From: Azolla caroliniana
Lineage: Eukaryota; Polypodiophyta
Reading direction: 5' to 3'
Assembly: GCA_043228905.1 (NCBI GenBank)
Contig: JBHGNT010000017.1
Span: forward strand, 7,812,001-7,876,000
DNA: 64,000 nt
The translations under genes and the position numbers were made by a program. Of the stretch, positions 11,690 through 29,160 are shown one piece after another (position 1 is the first letter of the stretch; each line of letters starts with the position of its first letter). The notes below the pieces were generated by a model. That model had not been told where the DNA came from. It did not search any database and was given only the letters and a program-made list of their open reading frames with translations.

Positions 11690-12561
11690 TGTTCTTTTGT
11701 ATGGCCCTTCTTTTTGCAGAATACACAAAAAGGATGTTGTCACTTGCAATCGTGATCCATGAATTCATTGGTGTGTCTTGCGTTTCCTAGTGAATTGCGA
11801 CTGCTTAGTCTCGGGCACTTCATTGGGTTTGTTATGGTCCTTCTTCGAAGTGTGTTGATAACGAAGAACTATTTCAACGGCCTCTTCGAAGGATTTGGGA
11901 TCCTTATCATGCATTATCCAGTGATAGTCCGAATTGGGGATGTCATTGACAAAACAAGCTATCAACCAATTGTCCCCTTCTAGACCCGATTTTTGGATTT
12001 GGGTTCTAGCATGGTGAACATAGTCTTCTAGCGAGGAAAACTTCCTGCTACAGAGGTTCATTAAAGCTTGTGTTGCCTCAGTTCGAGATGGAGGTTGCAT
12101 AAATTGGCCCTTGAAAATTGTGACAAATTCTATCTAGGTATCGGGCAAATTCCCCAAAGTGCGGAGCCCACGCCACCAGGCGGCGACCTTACCCCCTAGT
12201 TCTCGGCCGACATATGCAATCTTCGTACTACCTGGTTTGGGATAGAGCTCAAAATGAGACTCCCTTCGACCCAACCACGTGCAGATTGCTTCTTCGGTTC
12301 TTTCCTTTTTTTCTCCTGTAAATGGCTTTACGACAAATGATGGTTCACGTTCATCGGGTATATTAGTATCACGTTGTAAACTAATGGCACGTGCCTCGAG
12401 AGCACTATGAGATTGCCAAAGTTTGAACATCTGATGCGCGGTTGAATTAAGGAAATTTTGTATTTATATCAAATACGACTCAATGGGGATTGGCCCAAGA
12501 GGATTTCCTTGAATTCCTTTTGCTTGAGCGGATGACATCGGGTCATTATTATGAGCCATTG
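11690..12561 (-). pseudogene. gypsy-1 gag (broken)
   Basis: A likely start is the ATG near 12561 (MAHNNDPMSS). The body lies in frames 12430-12134 (VAAWWRGLRTLGN, the retrotransposon gag core) and 12100-11765. A CCHC knuckle, CVFCKKKGHTKEQC, is readable near 11735-11690. At least three frame breaks separate these parts. Confidence 0.85.
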
Positions 12562-13820
12562 AATGATCATTTTTGGCAAAGAAATAGGATATGGTCAGAC
12601 AAATAGTCATAACATTATGCCGTGATGTAAACATATCATGGGCAAACATTCATCGATATCGTGATGTCACGTCAATACCCCTCTAGACGTATGAGATGAG
12701 GTTCAAGATCAGGTTACTATAGTAACACAAAGGTGTTTTAAAAACCATGGGGGTGACAAATGAATGTCTTTCCCTGATCTCTATATCGATTTTTTCATGG
12801 TGGCTCCCCAAGTGCAACCTAATGGTCAAACCGCACGAGCCCTCTTTTCGTAGTAGGCCCACGTGGCCCATCACATGGTTACATCATTACGAATGCCTTT
12901 CGTAATGATGATCTCATGGTGGCATCGTAACCATGTAACGAGGGAGGGATGTTGGATGTGTGTGTCATAGGGGCGACCTCACTTAAAGTGGGTGAAGCCC
13001 TACGCTCTCAACATCATTGTGGCTATGATTGTTTCATTATAACGCATAGTAAGATCAAAGTGACCAACGGGGATGACAACAAAAAAAAATTGTTGAAAAA
13101 AAAAGGATGGTGACTACGACATTCTCACAAAAATGTGAGGACAGCCATCAATATCCTTTCCCCAAAAAGGACAACGTTCGACATACACAATCACGTAATA
13201 AAAGCTAATATATATTTATGTTTATCACATGTATATGATTAAATACGTATACACGTGATTACATATGCATATATTTAAAAAAATCGTAACATTACATAAC
13301 CAACGAATGATGTAAATCGAGATACGAAATCAAGGCATATAGCCTCCACGCACACGGACATCCAAATATAAGGGTGAACGTAATATGCAATTGAGGTATT
13401 GACCTCTTACGCATACGACACCAATCACATATCCTTTACATAGAAACCAAGATATTGCCTCATATGCATATGTAACATATGTATGTGAACGTAATACACA
13501 ATTGAGGTATTAACCTCGTACGCATAAGACACGAATCATATATCAAATATATGTCACATGAGGTATTGACCTCATACACATATGTAAACATTTTATACAA
13601 CCAATTTATTACCACTACAACATCATTGAATCAATGAAAGAAAATACATTTTAACTATACATGATTAGATTGGGAGAAGAAAGAATAGAGAAAAGAAAGA
13701 AAGAAAGAAAGAGTTACCAAAGTTCCTTTGTTGATAGCTATTTGGATCAAACTCGATTGTACATCAATTGATCGCCATCCAACAAGTAAAAAAAAATCAA
13801 CAAAAGAAACATTAGAAACA
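12562..13820 (-). other. gypsy-1 untranslated leader
   Basis: About 1.25 kb between gag and the PBS with no ORF of interest. A segment beginning GTGAACGTAATA, including GAGGTATTGACCTC-like palindromic cores, is repeated at about 13374 and 13485 (spacing about 111 bp). A further partial copy lies near 13560. Confidence 0.6.
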
Positions 13821-13834
13821 TGGCTCGAATACCA
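13821..13834 (-). promoter_or_regulatory. gypsy-1 primer-binding site (variant)
   Basis: Minus strand TGGTATTCGAGCCA lies two bases inside the 5' LTR. It matches the initiator tRNA-Met complement except for positions 7 and 8. Confidence 0.7.
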
Positions 13835-13836
13835 AT

Positions 13837-14279
13837 TGTTAGAGCTTAGCTACTAATGTAAGCATATGGTAAGGATAAAAGATAGATAAATAAGAAAGGA
13901 GAGAGAGAAAGAAGGGTGTTGATCCACCCGACCACCCCCGAGCGAAGGGATCAAGACAAACTTGAGCCTTGATTGGCGTCCCATACCACCGCCGTGGTGT
14001 TGAGTTGTACCTGGTGCTGGTGCGCTCGCTACAAGAGTTGACCCACCACAATGTTAGAGTCTCGACGTAGTCGATAATGTGTCAAATGAGGGTAGCTAGG
14101 TCTCATATTTATAGCCAGACCTAAGGGCCCCAGGCAAGTTCACACTTGGCCTAATGGGTTGTTTCAATCTCGAGGATTAAAAGTAATCCTCCCCTTCTTT
14201 ACACTCTTGTTTAACCCTCACACTTTATTCACGACGGCAAATTCTTACCACGGGATATTATATGGGCATGCCCGTAAGA
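13837..14279 (-). repeat. gypsy-1 5' LTR
   Basis: 443 bp homologous to 1960-2415. Its terminal CA has become GA. The TATA box is at about 14104-14113. The TSD copy GTGTA follows at 14280. Confidence 0.92.
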
Positions 14280-14284
14280 GTGTA

Positions 14285-14864
14285 AGTGTTTTACAATTGG
14301 GTTTGGAGCTAAATATAACTAACTAACTTACTAACTAATAGTGCTCTCCATGTGTTTATGAACATATAATATGTATAGTGGAGGCATCATCCACAAACAC
14401 ACTCACTCCATACATACATACATACATACATAGAAAAGTGTAATGGAATTTGGAATTAGGTGGGGGGGGGGACCCATTTTAAGTTTTCAATTAGTGAAGA
14501 AAAATGAATGAATGAATGAATGGAATAGAATAGAAAGAAATTAGAAATTAGAATAGAAGAAGCCCACCATGAATGAATCTGTCTGTCTGTTGTTGTTCCT
14601 TGCTTTTCTCGCTTTCTATTTTGCTGCGCAGATACACCCATCCCCTGCTTCGATCCTCTGCAGAAGAAGAAGAAGAAGAAGAAGAAGCAACCCTACTGTT
14701 GATGGATGGAGAACCCTAGAGTCGTGGAAGAAAGAAGAAGAAGAAGAAGAAGACGTAATTTGCGAAATATCCACCTTGTTACGACACCAGCGATCCTCCT
14801 CCTAAATCTAGCAGAAAATAAGCACGCGGTTTAGAGTAAGGATACCATCGGTTGGTTTGCTTCT
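14285..14864 (+). promoter_or_regulatory. Upstream region of the Nudix gene with microsatellites
   Basis: 580 bp between the gypsy-1 target site and the Nudix start codon. It holds (CATA)n at 14409-14433, a G run near 14463, (GAAT)n near 14502-14521 and two (GAA)n tracts at 14662-14688 and 14730-14752. An in-frame stop at 14832-14834 precedes the ATG at 14865. I cannot place a TATA box with confidence. Confidence 0.5.
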
Positions 14865-20628
<5,764 letters not shown>

Positions 20629-20650
20629 TACTGTTTTTTTAAAATTTAAT

Positions 20651-20960
20651 TGTATTATTTTGCTCTAAATTAATTTCTTGATTCATCATGTAGATTACAA
20701 TCACCATTAACGGATGATGTGGTAAACATGCTCATGTATGAAAAAACCGCAAGACTTTGTCCCTGTTAATAAATAAATTCGAATCAAGGCATTAAGTGTT
20801 CTCATGAGTGCCATTGTGTTATTTTTCTCTAAATTAAAGGATTGATTCATCATGCAGATTACACTCACCATCAAGGGATAAGGTAAGCAACAGGCTTGCT
20901 TATGAAAAAACCACAAGACTGTCCCCATTAATAAACAAATTTGAATCAAGGCATTCTCAT
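20651..20960. repeat. Imperfect tandem duplication, about 164-bp spacing
   Basis: Copy 1 at 20651-20814 and copy 2 at 20815-20960 share TTGATTCATCATG, a GATTACA-TCACCAT block, TATGAAAAAACC and GAATCAAGGCATT. The copies differ by substitutions and indels. They lie just after the Nudix stop codon. Confidence 0.8.
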
Positions 20961-23900
20961 AGAGTAATAGAAGATAAAATGAAGTAGGTAGGTTCAAAAT
21001 ATCTACAGCTCCAATGGTGATTAAGTACAATGACACATCTAGAAGTAGATATTGACAAATCACATACGTTAAACAAAAAAGTAGTCTTTCAAAGAGAAAC
21101 AAATGTGTAGATTTTCTTAGGATGCATATTCAGGTAGGAGACTCAAGAGTAAGCACAATTTATGAAGGTACAAGTGGCCAAAGGAAAAAGGCACCCCATT
21201 GGTTTAGCTATTCAAAAATTTCCATACAACTCGAGAAATAGAAAAAGAGGATCTATTTACCATGTAATTGCTGAAATTGTGTATAATCATATAGGATTAA
21301 ATACGAAGGGAATTTTTGGAATGAGAAAGTTGAGCCCTCTTGGTTATCAATCTAGGCACTTTTAATCAAGGATCATTTAGTGCAAGACCCATTTCATGGG
21401 TTGTTTTTAGGGTCTGTGTTAGCAGGAAAAGAACTTGCCTTAATGATAGCCCTCCCATTCTTGTTGGTAAAGCCAAGAGAGGCGAGACATATATTTTAAA
21501 AGAGCAATGTTGGTACAACCCCTTGTGTTTCTCCATTATTTTGTTTTATGTATCTATCAAATAAGTATTTAATTGCTTATTGTTGAGTGCTCTAAGCCTT
21601 TCTATGGCTATATCCTAAGTATTATGGAGCTACACTTCACAGTGGGGGTGAACTTTAATTAAGGTATTAGTGCATCTTAGTTAACCCATGTGATTCACAT
21701 CAACAATTCAGCTAATTGTTCCCCATTGATCCGAGTTCTATCGAGTTTTTTACAATTGAGCTCAACATCCTCGTTGACAAATGCCAATCCTTATTGTTCC
21801 ATGAGTGGAAGGCCTAACTTCCATCTTCCTAGCTCAAATTAGTTGGGCCTAATAATTTCCCTTACTTACCCCGTGCTCAAAAAGCAACACCCTATGATTC
21901 TTAACCAACCCTAAGTTAAACCTATGATGTTAACACTAGTGACCACAATGAAGGACTCAACTTGTAGCCGATGAGCATAATAAAATGGCACCATTTCATT
22001 GCAATGTTTCCAACTTGATCTTTGACAACAATTACATACCTAACACATGGACCTAATTCAAATACTTGGTGCATGTAGGGAACATCTCATCTACCATAGG
22101 TAGCATGTGAACCGAATTCATCATAGAGTTATGGCGAACAAAAGAAGATAGTTGTTTTGGACTTAGATTTTCTCCATGAAATCTCATATATTGTTGTAAA
22201 ATACCCAATTGTACGCAATGTCTCCTGTCAATGCATTGCCTTCTTGCTAGTGATTGTTTTGTGTAGACTTGAATTTGGTAGGTCTTATCACCCATATGGA
22301 AAATGGTCCATCGGATATAGTTGATGGGTTAGGGGTAGGGCTAACAACCTTATTGTGTGAGTGAAATTTAGAAGTATTCTAGGGTTAGCCCTTAGTTTAG
22401 CTACTCACTTGTATCACTTGTGGCTTAGGAGTAGGGCAATACATGAGCTTGTAGTTAACCCTTTAGCTATAATTGCCCCTAGTGAATGCTCCTGATAATA
22501 ATAACATAATTGTTTGTTTTCCCCATCTTGTACTCCTCTGTCAAATTTTCTTATCTGTCCTATCCACTTATTTCTCCATTGTATTTAAAAAAGTCTAGAG
22601 AATGAAATGGATTAATTTTCATCCTTTGGTTCTTTTACGTAAGGATTAACTAGATTAAAATTCATATATTTCTTTTGAATTGAGGATTAACTTGATTCAT
22701 GTTTTAATTAGACTACAAGGCATAGCTAGAATTTCCTCTTTTTCTTTGTAGTTAGAATTAGTGGGATGAATTAAAAGATAATTGGATTCGTGGGTTTTCC
22801 ATTTTCCATCATAATTATGGATTAATGATATTAACTGTTAATTTTATGATTAATTATGCTCACTAATTGAGTATTAGAACAACCAATCATCATTAAAAGG
22901 AAGGTGGAAATAGTTTGAATTGAGGAAGTCTTAATGTGGTATTATGTGGGAAGAATGCCAAACTCCAGGGGCATTTCGAGAATTATGACAAACCCAAACT
23001 GCATTTAGATTTATCTATTTGGGAGGAGTTTCGGTTCGGAAGGAGACATGTGCTTCTCTCGGTACGAAACTTGGCATAAACATTTTGTAGGAACCGTGTA
23101 ATGGCATAGCAAGGTGTTCAAAAAGACTTCAAAAGTTGAAATACTTATTACTAAGCAATGCATTCGATGCTCTTTGTGCCACATTACAAAATAGATCCAC
23201 AAACACGACATACAAAGAAGATAGGGAGGGGCAAGGTGCTCGAAAAAAGCAAAAGATAGGGAAATCCCCCTCCCCTGCTTTCCCAAAAAAAGAAACCCCA
23301 CATTTTGCTTTATTTTCTCAAATGCCCTCGAGTTCTCATAGTTTCCCCAAAGGGGAAGTGTCTTCATTCAATTGCCAAATGAATGGTGACTACATGAAAA
23401 TCACTTTGCACACGTTAATGTTAGTACTTGATCTTGCGTTAGTTGGTTGGGTGAATGTAACGTTCAACTTGTTGAAATAGATTCACAAGTTGCTTCTGAA
23501 ATGGAGCGTGCAACACATCGGAGTTTTTGACATGGAGCTTGATTTTCCATAGAGCCTTTTGGTTCCTTGACTCTAGGACATGAAAAATGTTGTGAACCTT
23601 AACATGGCCTTCCAATGTAATGTGCACTAACGTAGAGGTTAGATGAACAAATGACAAATTTCTTCAACTAATTTAATGTTCACATGATCACATGTCGATT
23701 TACTTGCGGTGTATATATACACAACCAATCAAACATGTAAATTTGGACCCATCATAATAACAATGTGGGACATTCCGGCATACCCTTCGAAATCTCGATT
23801 TTAGTGACCCTACCAATGATCACATTTGTATTAAAAGCCATAATTGCGATTCTAATGGACAATTTTGGCCTCCTTGTTGTAATTATTATATAAAGGACGT

Positions 23901-25774
23901 ATGTGTAATTAGTTAATTTCCAAGCTTCACAATGATTAAGTAAAGGACATTGGCATAATATTTAGTTAATTTTCAAGCTTCAAGAATTATACTCCTCATT
24001 TCTTAATAATTATAATCTAGAGATTATTTTATTGATCTTGCATCCATAGTTCAATATAGGGATTCTTCAAATAATATAGTTACTAAGGATCATTGTACAA
24101 CGAAATATGTTGATACACGGTTTCCAAATTACATCTTCGATGGAAGCGAGCATCCGCATTTACATAAGCACGTGTGACAATAATTTATGGTTAGTAAATA
24201 TAAGGACGATGAAATTGAAGTTAGAAGCTAATAAATAAAAATACCTTTTATTGTCCATTTGAGCTCAGTTCGACCTAGTGGACAAACCCCTTAATGAACT
24301 CGGCCATCTTGTGTAAAGATAAGTAGACCCTCAATGTTGATCTTCTTCTTGGAATGTGAATTGTCCATAGTATTTACCAGTGGGACATTTGTGAAACATT
24401 GTTTTGAGTGTCTGAATCAACCTTCGCATTGTTAGTCATAACTAGGATGTTTGAGTCACATTTTTTATTTTCATAAACACATGGGAAACCTAAATGAGAA
24501 GCGTTGTGTGATGCCCACAAAGAAGTGATATTATTGGATAGCAAAATAGAGGTCACATATACCCAAGAGACTAAAAGCATTGGAAGAATTAAAGGGCATG
24601 GAGATACTAAACTAAGATACTTAGGTGAAACATAGCAAGCACAAAAAGATAAATGGTGTGCTTGCTTGAATGTAGTAGTGATGGATAATTGGTAATTTGA
24701 TCATTATTGACTAGGTTGCCAGGCAAGCAAAATGTCCATATGTAGAAGCACACAAATTAGGCTCGAAGTCACCAGGGGGAGCACCTCCCTTTGTGCTACT
24801 TGTGCCATCTAGTTTAGTTAGAGAGATTGCCATATGTGTTCCTACAATCTGGATTCTGGATTTTCTAGAGTGCTTCATGGATGTATCAATTTCTTGATGT
24901 CACTAGTACTAAGTTACGATTACATTAGGCTTTAAGATACATTGAAGTTATACACAAGGACAATCAATGTGCCCCCAATCATGAGATTATCAAAACATAG
25001 AATAAGTTAAAGATTATATGAGAAAGGTACTGGAGCCCCCAAGAACATAAATCAATTGGTTTGGGGTGATTGGAGCCCATGAACTAGAGGTATTTTGTTT
25101 GAATCCTAAAAGGGTTGTATTAGTGAGGATCTTGTCCAGGCGCTAGGAATTAAAATATAAAGACTACAATATTGTTGTCAATGTGTCGACCAACATGTAT
25201 GGAGACATCATCATGCCATCAACTACATTGATTTGTCATAATAATGAGAACATCCATCGCACACCAATAGGAACTAATCAAGTTGGTGCAATAAACGTAG
25301 GTGTCCATGTGTGACAATCACTAGAATTGTAAATTTGAGCATTTTCATAGGGTTGATGATCATGAATGGGGTGTCAAATCCTTCCATGACCAATTGCACA
25401 TCATACAAGCAAGTTATCGACAATGAGCTTAACATATCTCACATTGCACTATTAACGTTTGGTTGTTTCCATCCCAAATTGTAGTCTCTTGCTAGAGACA
25501 AAATGTCAATGTTGCCTTCTACACCTAACATTTATGTTTGGAAAGGGAATCCCCTTTGTTGTGGACTCGAACATGTAAATACCATAGGGTCATGGTGCTA
25601 CTTAAGGTATTGAACTTAGTACCATGAGCACAATACTTGTCAAGGGACATCTATAATATTGCATACATAGCGGATATGCAAAACATACTACTACCACGTG
25701 GTTTTTTTCATTGTATTTCATGTGATTCTTAATGTTGTCCCCATAAATTATGTATCACACTTGCATGGTTTTCT

Positions 25775-25896
25775 TGGTGTCCATGGCACCTATTGTGGCT
25801 ACAAACATCTAGTCTTGCCGTGATCTTATCTTGAATGGTGTCCATGGCACTTATTGTGGCTACAAATCTCTAGTCTTGCTCTAATCTTATCTCGGA
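25775..25896. repeat. Tandem duplication, 61 bp x 2
   Basis: TGGTGTCCATGGCAC...CTTATCT occurs at 25775 and again at 25836 with a few substitutions. Confidence 0.85.
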
Positions 25897-26110
25897 TTCT
25901 CAAACCACTTACATGCTTTCACAATTGTTATCCACTCCCGACGACTTGGTTACCCAAAATTTACCGCGGGCGTGGTAGATGGTGCATCCTTCATGTTCCC
26001 CTCCCTAGTTAGTACCAAGGATAGGTCCCCTCAATGCTCTACACACCCACACCCGATACTCAATGGCACATTCCAACCCTCGAATTGTTAATATATCTAT
26101 GTTGTAATCT

Positions 26111-26150
26111 GTATGTATGTATGTATGTATGTATGTATGTATGTGTGTGT
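26111..26150. repeat. (GTAT)n microsatellite
   Basis: About eight GTAT units ending in a short GT run. Confidence 0.95.
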
Positions 26151-27592
26151 ATGGATTCTGCATGGTGTTGACATAAAACAAACCTCATGCTTGTGCTAAC
26201 ATTTCATCAAGTTTAATGGCTCAAAGATACCTTAGGATAAGAGGTAGCACAACCCTATGGCTTAATGTGGGGGGGTGTACAGGATATTAATTGATCTCCT
26301 GAACAGATAATCACGGGTATATTGAGAATACTCGTGCTAACACTAGTTAAGGTTGTTAATGTCCCTGCAAGATGACCCTTGCTACGGTTAATGTCTTGAG
26401 TGAGTGGCCAGGTGTGCAATTAGGTGCTCTCTGCATAAACATGTAGATTAGATTCACAGATGGTTGTGTGCTGAAACTTGATTTGTTAATGTCTTGAGGA
26501 TTAAGGCAACTTGTAGGAAATGGAGTAAGATTAACACATTTTCCAAGCTGCTCAAAGGCATACCTAAAATATAAGAAAATCATCAGAAATGGAAAAAGAT
26601 GAGCAACTATCGATCAATCGATTGTTGAGGCCGAGCCGAATAAGGATTGAAAACATATTAAGGTATGAGTTGTTTTCTAGTGCAAGAAAACTTGTGGAGT
26701 CTAACATGATCCATTCATTCATATTATTCAATAATATGGGGTGGACCTGCACCCTAAATGATAATGCTAATGGTAATGTCCGTTTTTAATGGTAATGATG
26801 GATTCTCATGAAACCATTCTTCTTTATGAATGTGGTTTGAGTACATACAGTAAGTGCATGTTATTATGGTATGTTAGACATGATTTCAGTAAGCATTAAA
26901 TTGGAGATTGCAGATTGGCATTCTAGTTACAATAATCACATATATGTACAAAGAAGATAGATGTGGAGCTATTTAATATATATTATATTGTAGCCAGAAA
27001 CAGTAACTGTCTAATTTAATAGCAAAACCCTCCTAACGAATTAATCAATTCAATTCTCGATCGGTAAATTATAATCAGAATGTGCATAGATCAAACTACT
27101 GGAGTTATAACCATGTAGAGGAGTGAACTTAATATGGTTACTTACCCTGGGGAACAAAAATTATGGATGAAATAGTGGTCCAAAATCGGCTTCCAATAGT
27201 CTGTTGGAAATCAAAACAGTCTTTCCAGACTCAGGAAGCAAGAGTATATATGTATTGAGTGTTTCTTTTCATTTGCCTTGAATGCATAAAAATTCATGTG
27301 ACTGGAGGGATCATAATTGATTTTCCAAATCAGTTGTCTTCTCTTAACAAGAATGATTGTAGATTAGGATGTCCTTGTATATATATATAAGTTATAACTG
27401 TATGTGAAGAAGATTTGGAAGTTTTTATTGTATTCAACTCACAAACCGCTTTGAATGTCAGCATTAGCAACACAAAAGTATGATTCCATTGATTTAATTG
27501 ACTCACTTAAGAGGAAGAAAGAGAAAAACAAAGCAAGCAGAAAAACAGAGCATTATGTGGAGATTCTGCAACAGGAAGAGGAGGAGGAGGAA

Positions 27593-27593
<1 letters not shown>

Positions 27594-27623
<30 letters not shown>

Positions 27624-27650
27624 AAGAAGAAGAAGAAGAAGAAGAAGAAG
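27594..27650. repeat. (AAG)n microsatellite after the FPF1-like gene
   Basis: About 19 AAG units, starting 17 bp beyond the FPF1-like stop codon in gene orientation. It would form a (CUU)n tract in the 3' UTR. Confidence 0.95.
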
Positions 27651-27666
27651 GGGAAGGAGCAGGAGG

Positions 27667-28242
27667 CTATTGGTAATTGCAATCTCTAACCTCGAAGTAT
27701 TGCCTGTTCTTGAGGACAATGTCATACATGTGCATGGTCTTGAACTTGGAGAAGTCTCTGGGGAGGGAGATGAGGAGGGAGCTAGAGAAGCATCGATGGA
27801 ACTGTACAAGCTGCTTGGACTCATCCTCTTGATCTTGGTGATGGTGATTCTGATGCCTGTGAGAGTGATGATGCTTTATACTCCGATGATGATGATGATG
27901 ATGATGATCTTCGGAGAATGCTGCGGAGCGATTGTCGATATGAATGAGATCATCATTATAGACATGGTCGGTAGCGGATTGATGATGGGGATTGCAGCAG
28001 CCAGCAATGGTGGAGGAGGAGGAGGAGGAGGAGGGATCGGTGTAGGGGAGCCAGCCGAGTCCGAGGAGCTTCTCTTCGAGGTGGGGGTAGGAGCAGATGA
28101 TCTCCATGGTGGGCAAGTAGACAAGGGCCTTCCTCCTCTGGGTGGACATGGCGCCCGAAAGCTCGTGGCCGTCGATCGGCTCCACCATGGGGTTCTGCAC
28201 GAGCTTCGCCACGCCATTCCGGAACACCCACACCCCCGCCAT
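27667..28242 (-). CDS. FPF1-like protein with a His/Ser-rich insertion
   Basis: Intronless, 191 aa. Both ends match the FLOWERING PROMOTING FACTOR 1 family: MAGVWVFRNGVAKLVQNP at the start, RRKALVYLPTMEII and the GLGW block by residue 64. LVQFHR follows at 145-150, then ISLPRDFSKFKTMHMYDIV and FEVRD at the end. FPF1 proteins act in the gibberellin-linked control of flowering time and root growth, but their biochemistry is unknown. Family members are about 110 aa. Here residues about 71-143 form an extra low-complexity segment (Ser7, His7, more His clusters, acidic end). The insertion keeps the frame and both conserved halves, so the gene looks functional. Upstream lie a G22 tract and many microsatellites. 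Confidence 0.88.
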   Translation of the reverse strand: MAGVWVFRNGVAKLVQNPMVEPIDGHELSGAMSTQRRKALVYLPTMEIICSYPHLEEKLLGLGWLPYTDPSSSSSSSTIAGCCNPHHQSATDHVYNDDLIHIDNRSAAFSEDHHHHHHHRSIKHHHSHRHQNHHHQDQEDESKQLVQFHRCFSSSLLISLPRDFSKFKTMHMYDIVLKNRQYFEVRDCNYQ

Positions 28243-28314
28243 TGTTGCGAGAAAGAGATATTAAGAGGGAAAGGAAGAAAAAAATGATCACACACCAATT
28301 TTTACAGAAGAATT

Positions 28315-28336
28315 GGGGGGGGGGGGGGGGGGGGGG
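28315..28336. repeat. G22 homopolymer upstream of the FPF1-like gene
   Basis: 22 consecutive G on the plus strand, which is C22 in gene orientation, 73 bp upstream of the FPF1-like ATG. Length in the true genome may differ, since such runs are sequencing-prone. Confidence 0.85.
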
Positions 28337-28479
28337 AGGTTAATGTAGGCTAGGCTCTCAGATTGTTTAATGGATCAATCAACCATTCATTCAGGTGGAT
28401 TTGGGGGGGTTAATTTGTAGTGAATGAATAATGGTAATGAATGTAATTTGGCATTCTCTTGAGTCTGTATGTATGGGTG

Positions 28480-28491
<12 letters not shown>

Positions 28492-28521
<30 letters not shown>

Positions 28522-28872
28522 TGAGATGGGTAAGGGAGTGTTGAGGCGTGTGGGGGTGGCAAAGTTATGTATATATGGTGGGGAGGGGGCTATAATAATA
28601 ATAATAACAAACCATGCTAATAGCAATCATAATAATGGGGGTGTGTGTGAGTGTGTATTTGGGAAGGGGGTAATGATTGAAGATTTTGGTGGTTTGAGAA
28701 ACAGGGGAAGGCAGAGACAGACTGAGAGAGAGAGAGAGAGAGAAGAAGAGCAAAAATGGTGTTTTGTAAGGTAATGAACATTTTTAGTTTATGCAAAAAA
28801 AATAAAAAATAAAAAAGGCTGACAAGGAAAAAAGAAGAAGAAGAAAAACAGCATGAGAGAGATAGAGAGATG

Positions 28873-28904
<32 letters not shown>

Positions 28905-28907
28905 ATG

Positions 28908-28940
<33 letters not shown>

Positions 28941-29160
28941 GGAGGGAACAGCCTAAGCACGTGCCACATTGCTCGTGAGAAAAAATGCATGATTGAATAT
29001 ATAAGATTTACATAGGTGTTCTATGCACACCCACACCCACACCCACACCCACATGTGTGTGTGTGTGTATGTTGTGCATAGAGATTGTGTATAGAGAGAG
29101 AGAGAGAGAGGATAAAGACACCTAACATGCACTTCACTCACAATTATGTGTGTGTGTGTG
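28492..29160. repeat. Microsatellite cluster upstream of the FPF1-like gene
   Basis: Within 700 bp lie (TA)n at 28492-28519, (GA)n at 28722-28743, (TG)n at 28882-28904, (GA)n at 28911-28940, (ACACCC)n at 29027-29056, (GA)n at 29089-29110 and (TG)n at 29145-29160. Confidence 0.9.

Larger units (their letters stand above)
1960..14279 (-). mobile_element. Ty3/gypsy chromovirus (gypsy-1), degenerate
   Basis: A minus-strand LTR retrotransposon of about 6.5 kb after subtracting the nested copia-1 (2907-8669). On the minus strand the order is 5' LTR (13837-14279), PBS, long leader, gag with a CCHC knuckle, protease, RT, RNase H, integrase, chromodomain, PPT and 3' LTR (1960-2415). Protease-RT-RH-IN order defines Ty3/gypsy, and the C-terminal chromodomain places it with chromoviruses. 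Gag, RT and integrase are broken by stops and frameshifts, so it is no longer autonomous. It lies about 585 bp upstream of the Nudix start codon. Confidence 0.92.
20629..27593. other. Intergenic region between the Nudix and FPF1-like genes
   Basis: About 7 kb of AT-rich DNA. Short ORFs (for example 22295-22053 minus, 23136-23480 plus) show no motif I recognise. It contains two local duplications (20651-20960 and 25775-25896) and one tetranucleotide microsatellite. It probably includes the Nudix 3' UTR at its left edge, but I see no certain polyadenylation site. Confidence 0.5.

Noticed and set aside
23011-23657. Overlapping sense and antisense ORFs of up to 118 aa
   Set aside because: Composition is AT-rich and no domain is visible on either strand.
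27870-28060. Plus-strand poly-Met and poly-Gly ORF opposite the FPF1-like gene
   Set aside because: It is the mirror of the His/Ser triplet runs of the minus-strand gene.
29027-29056. (ACACCC)n run considered as telomere-like repeat
   Set aside because: It does not match the plant telomere unit TTTAGGG or its complement, and is short.
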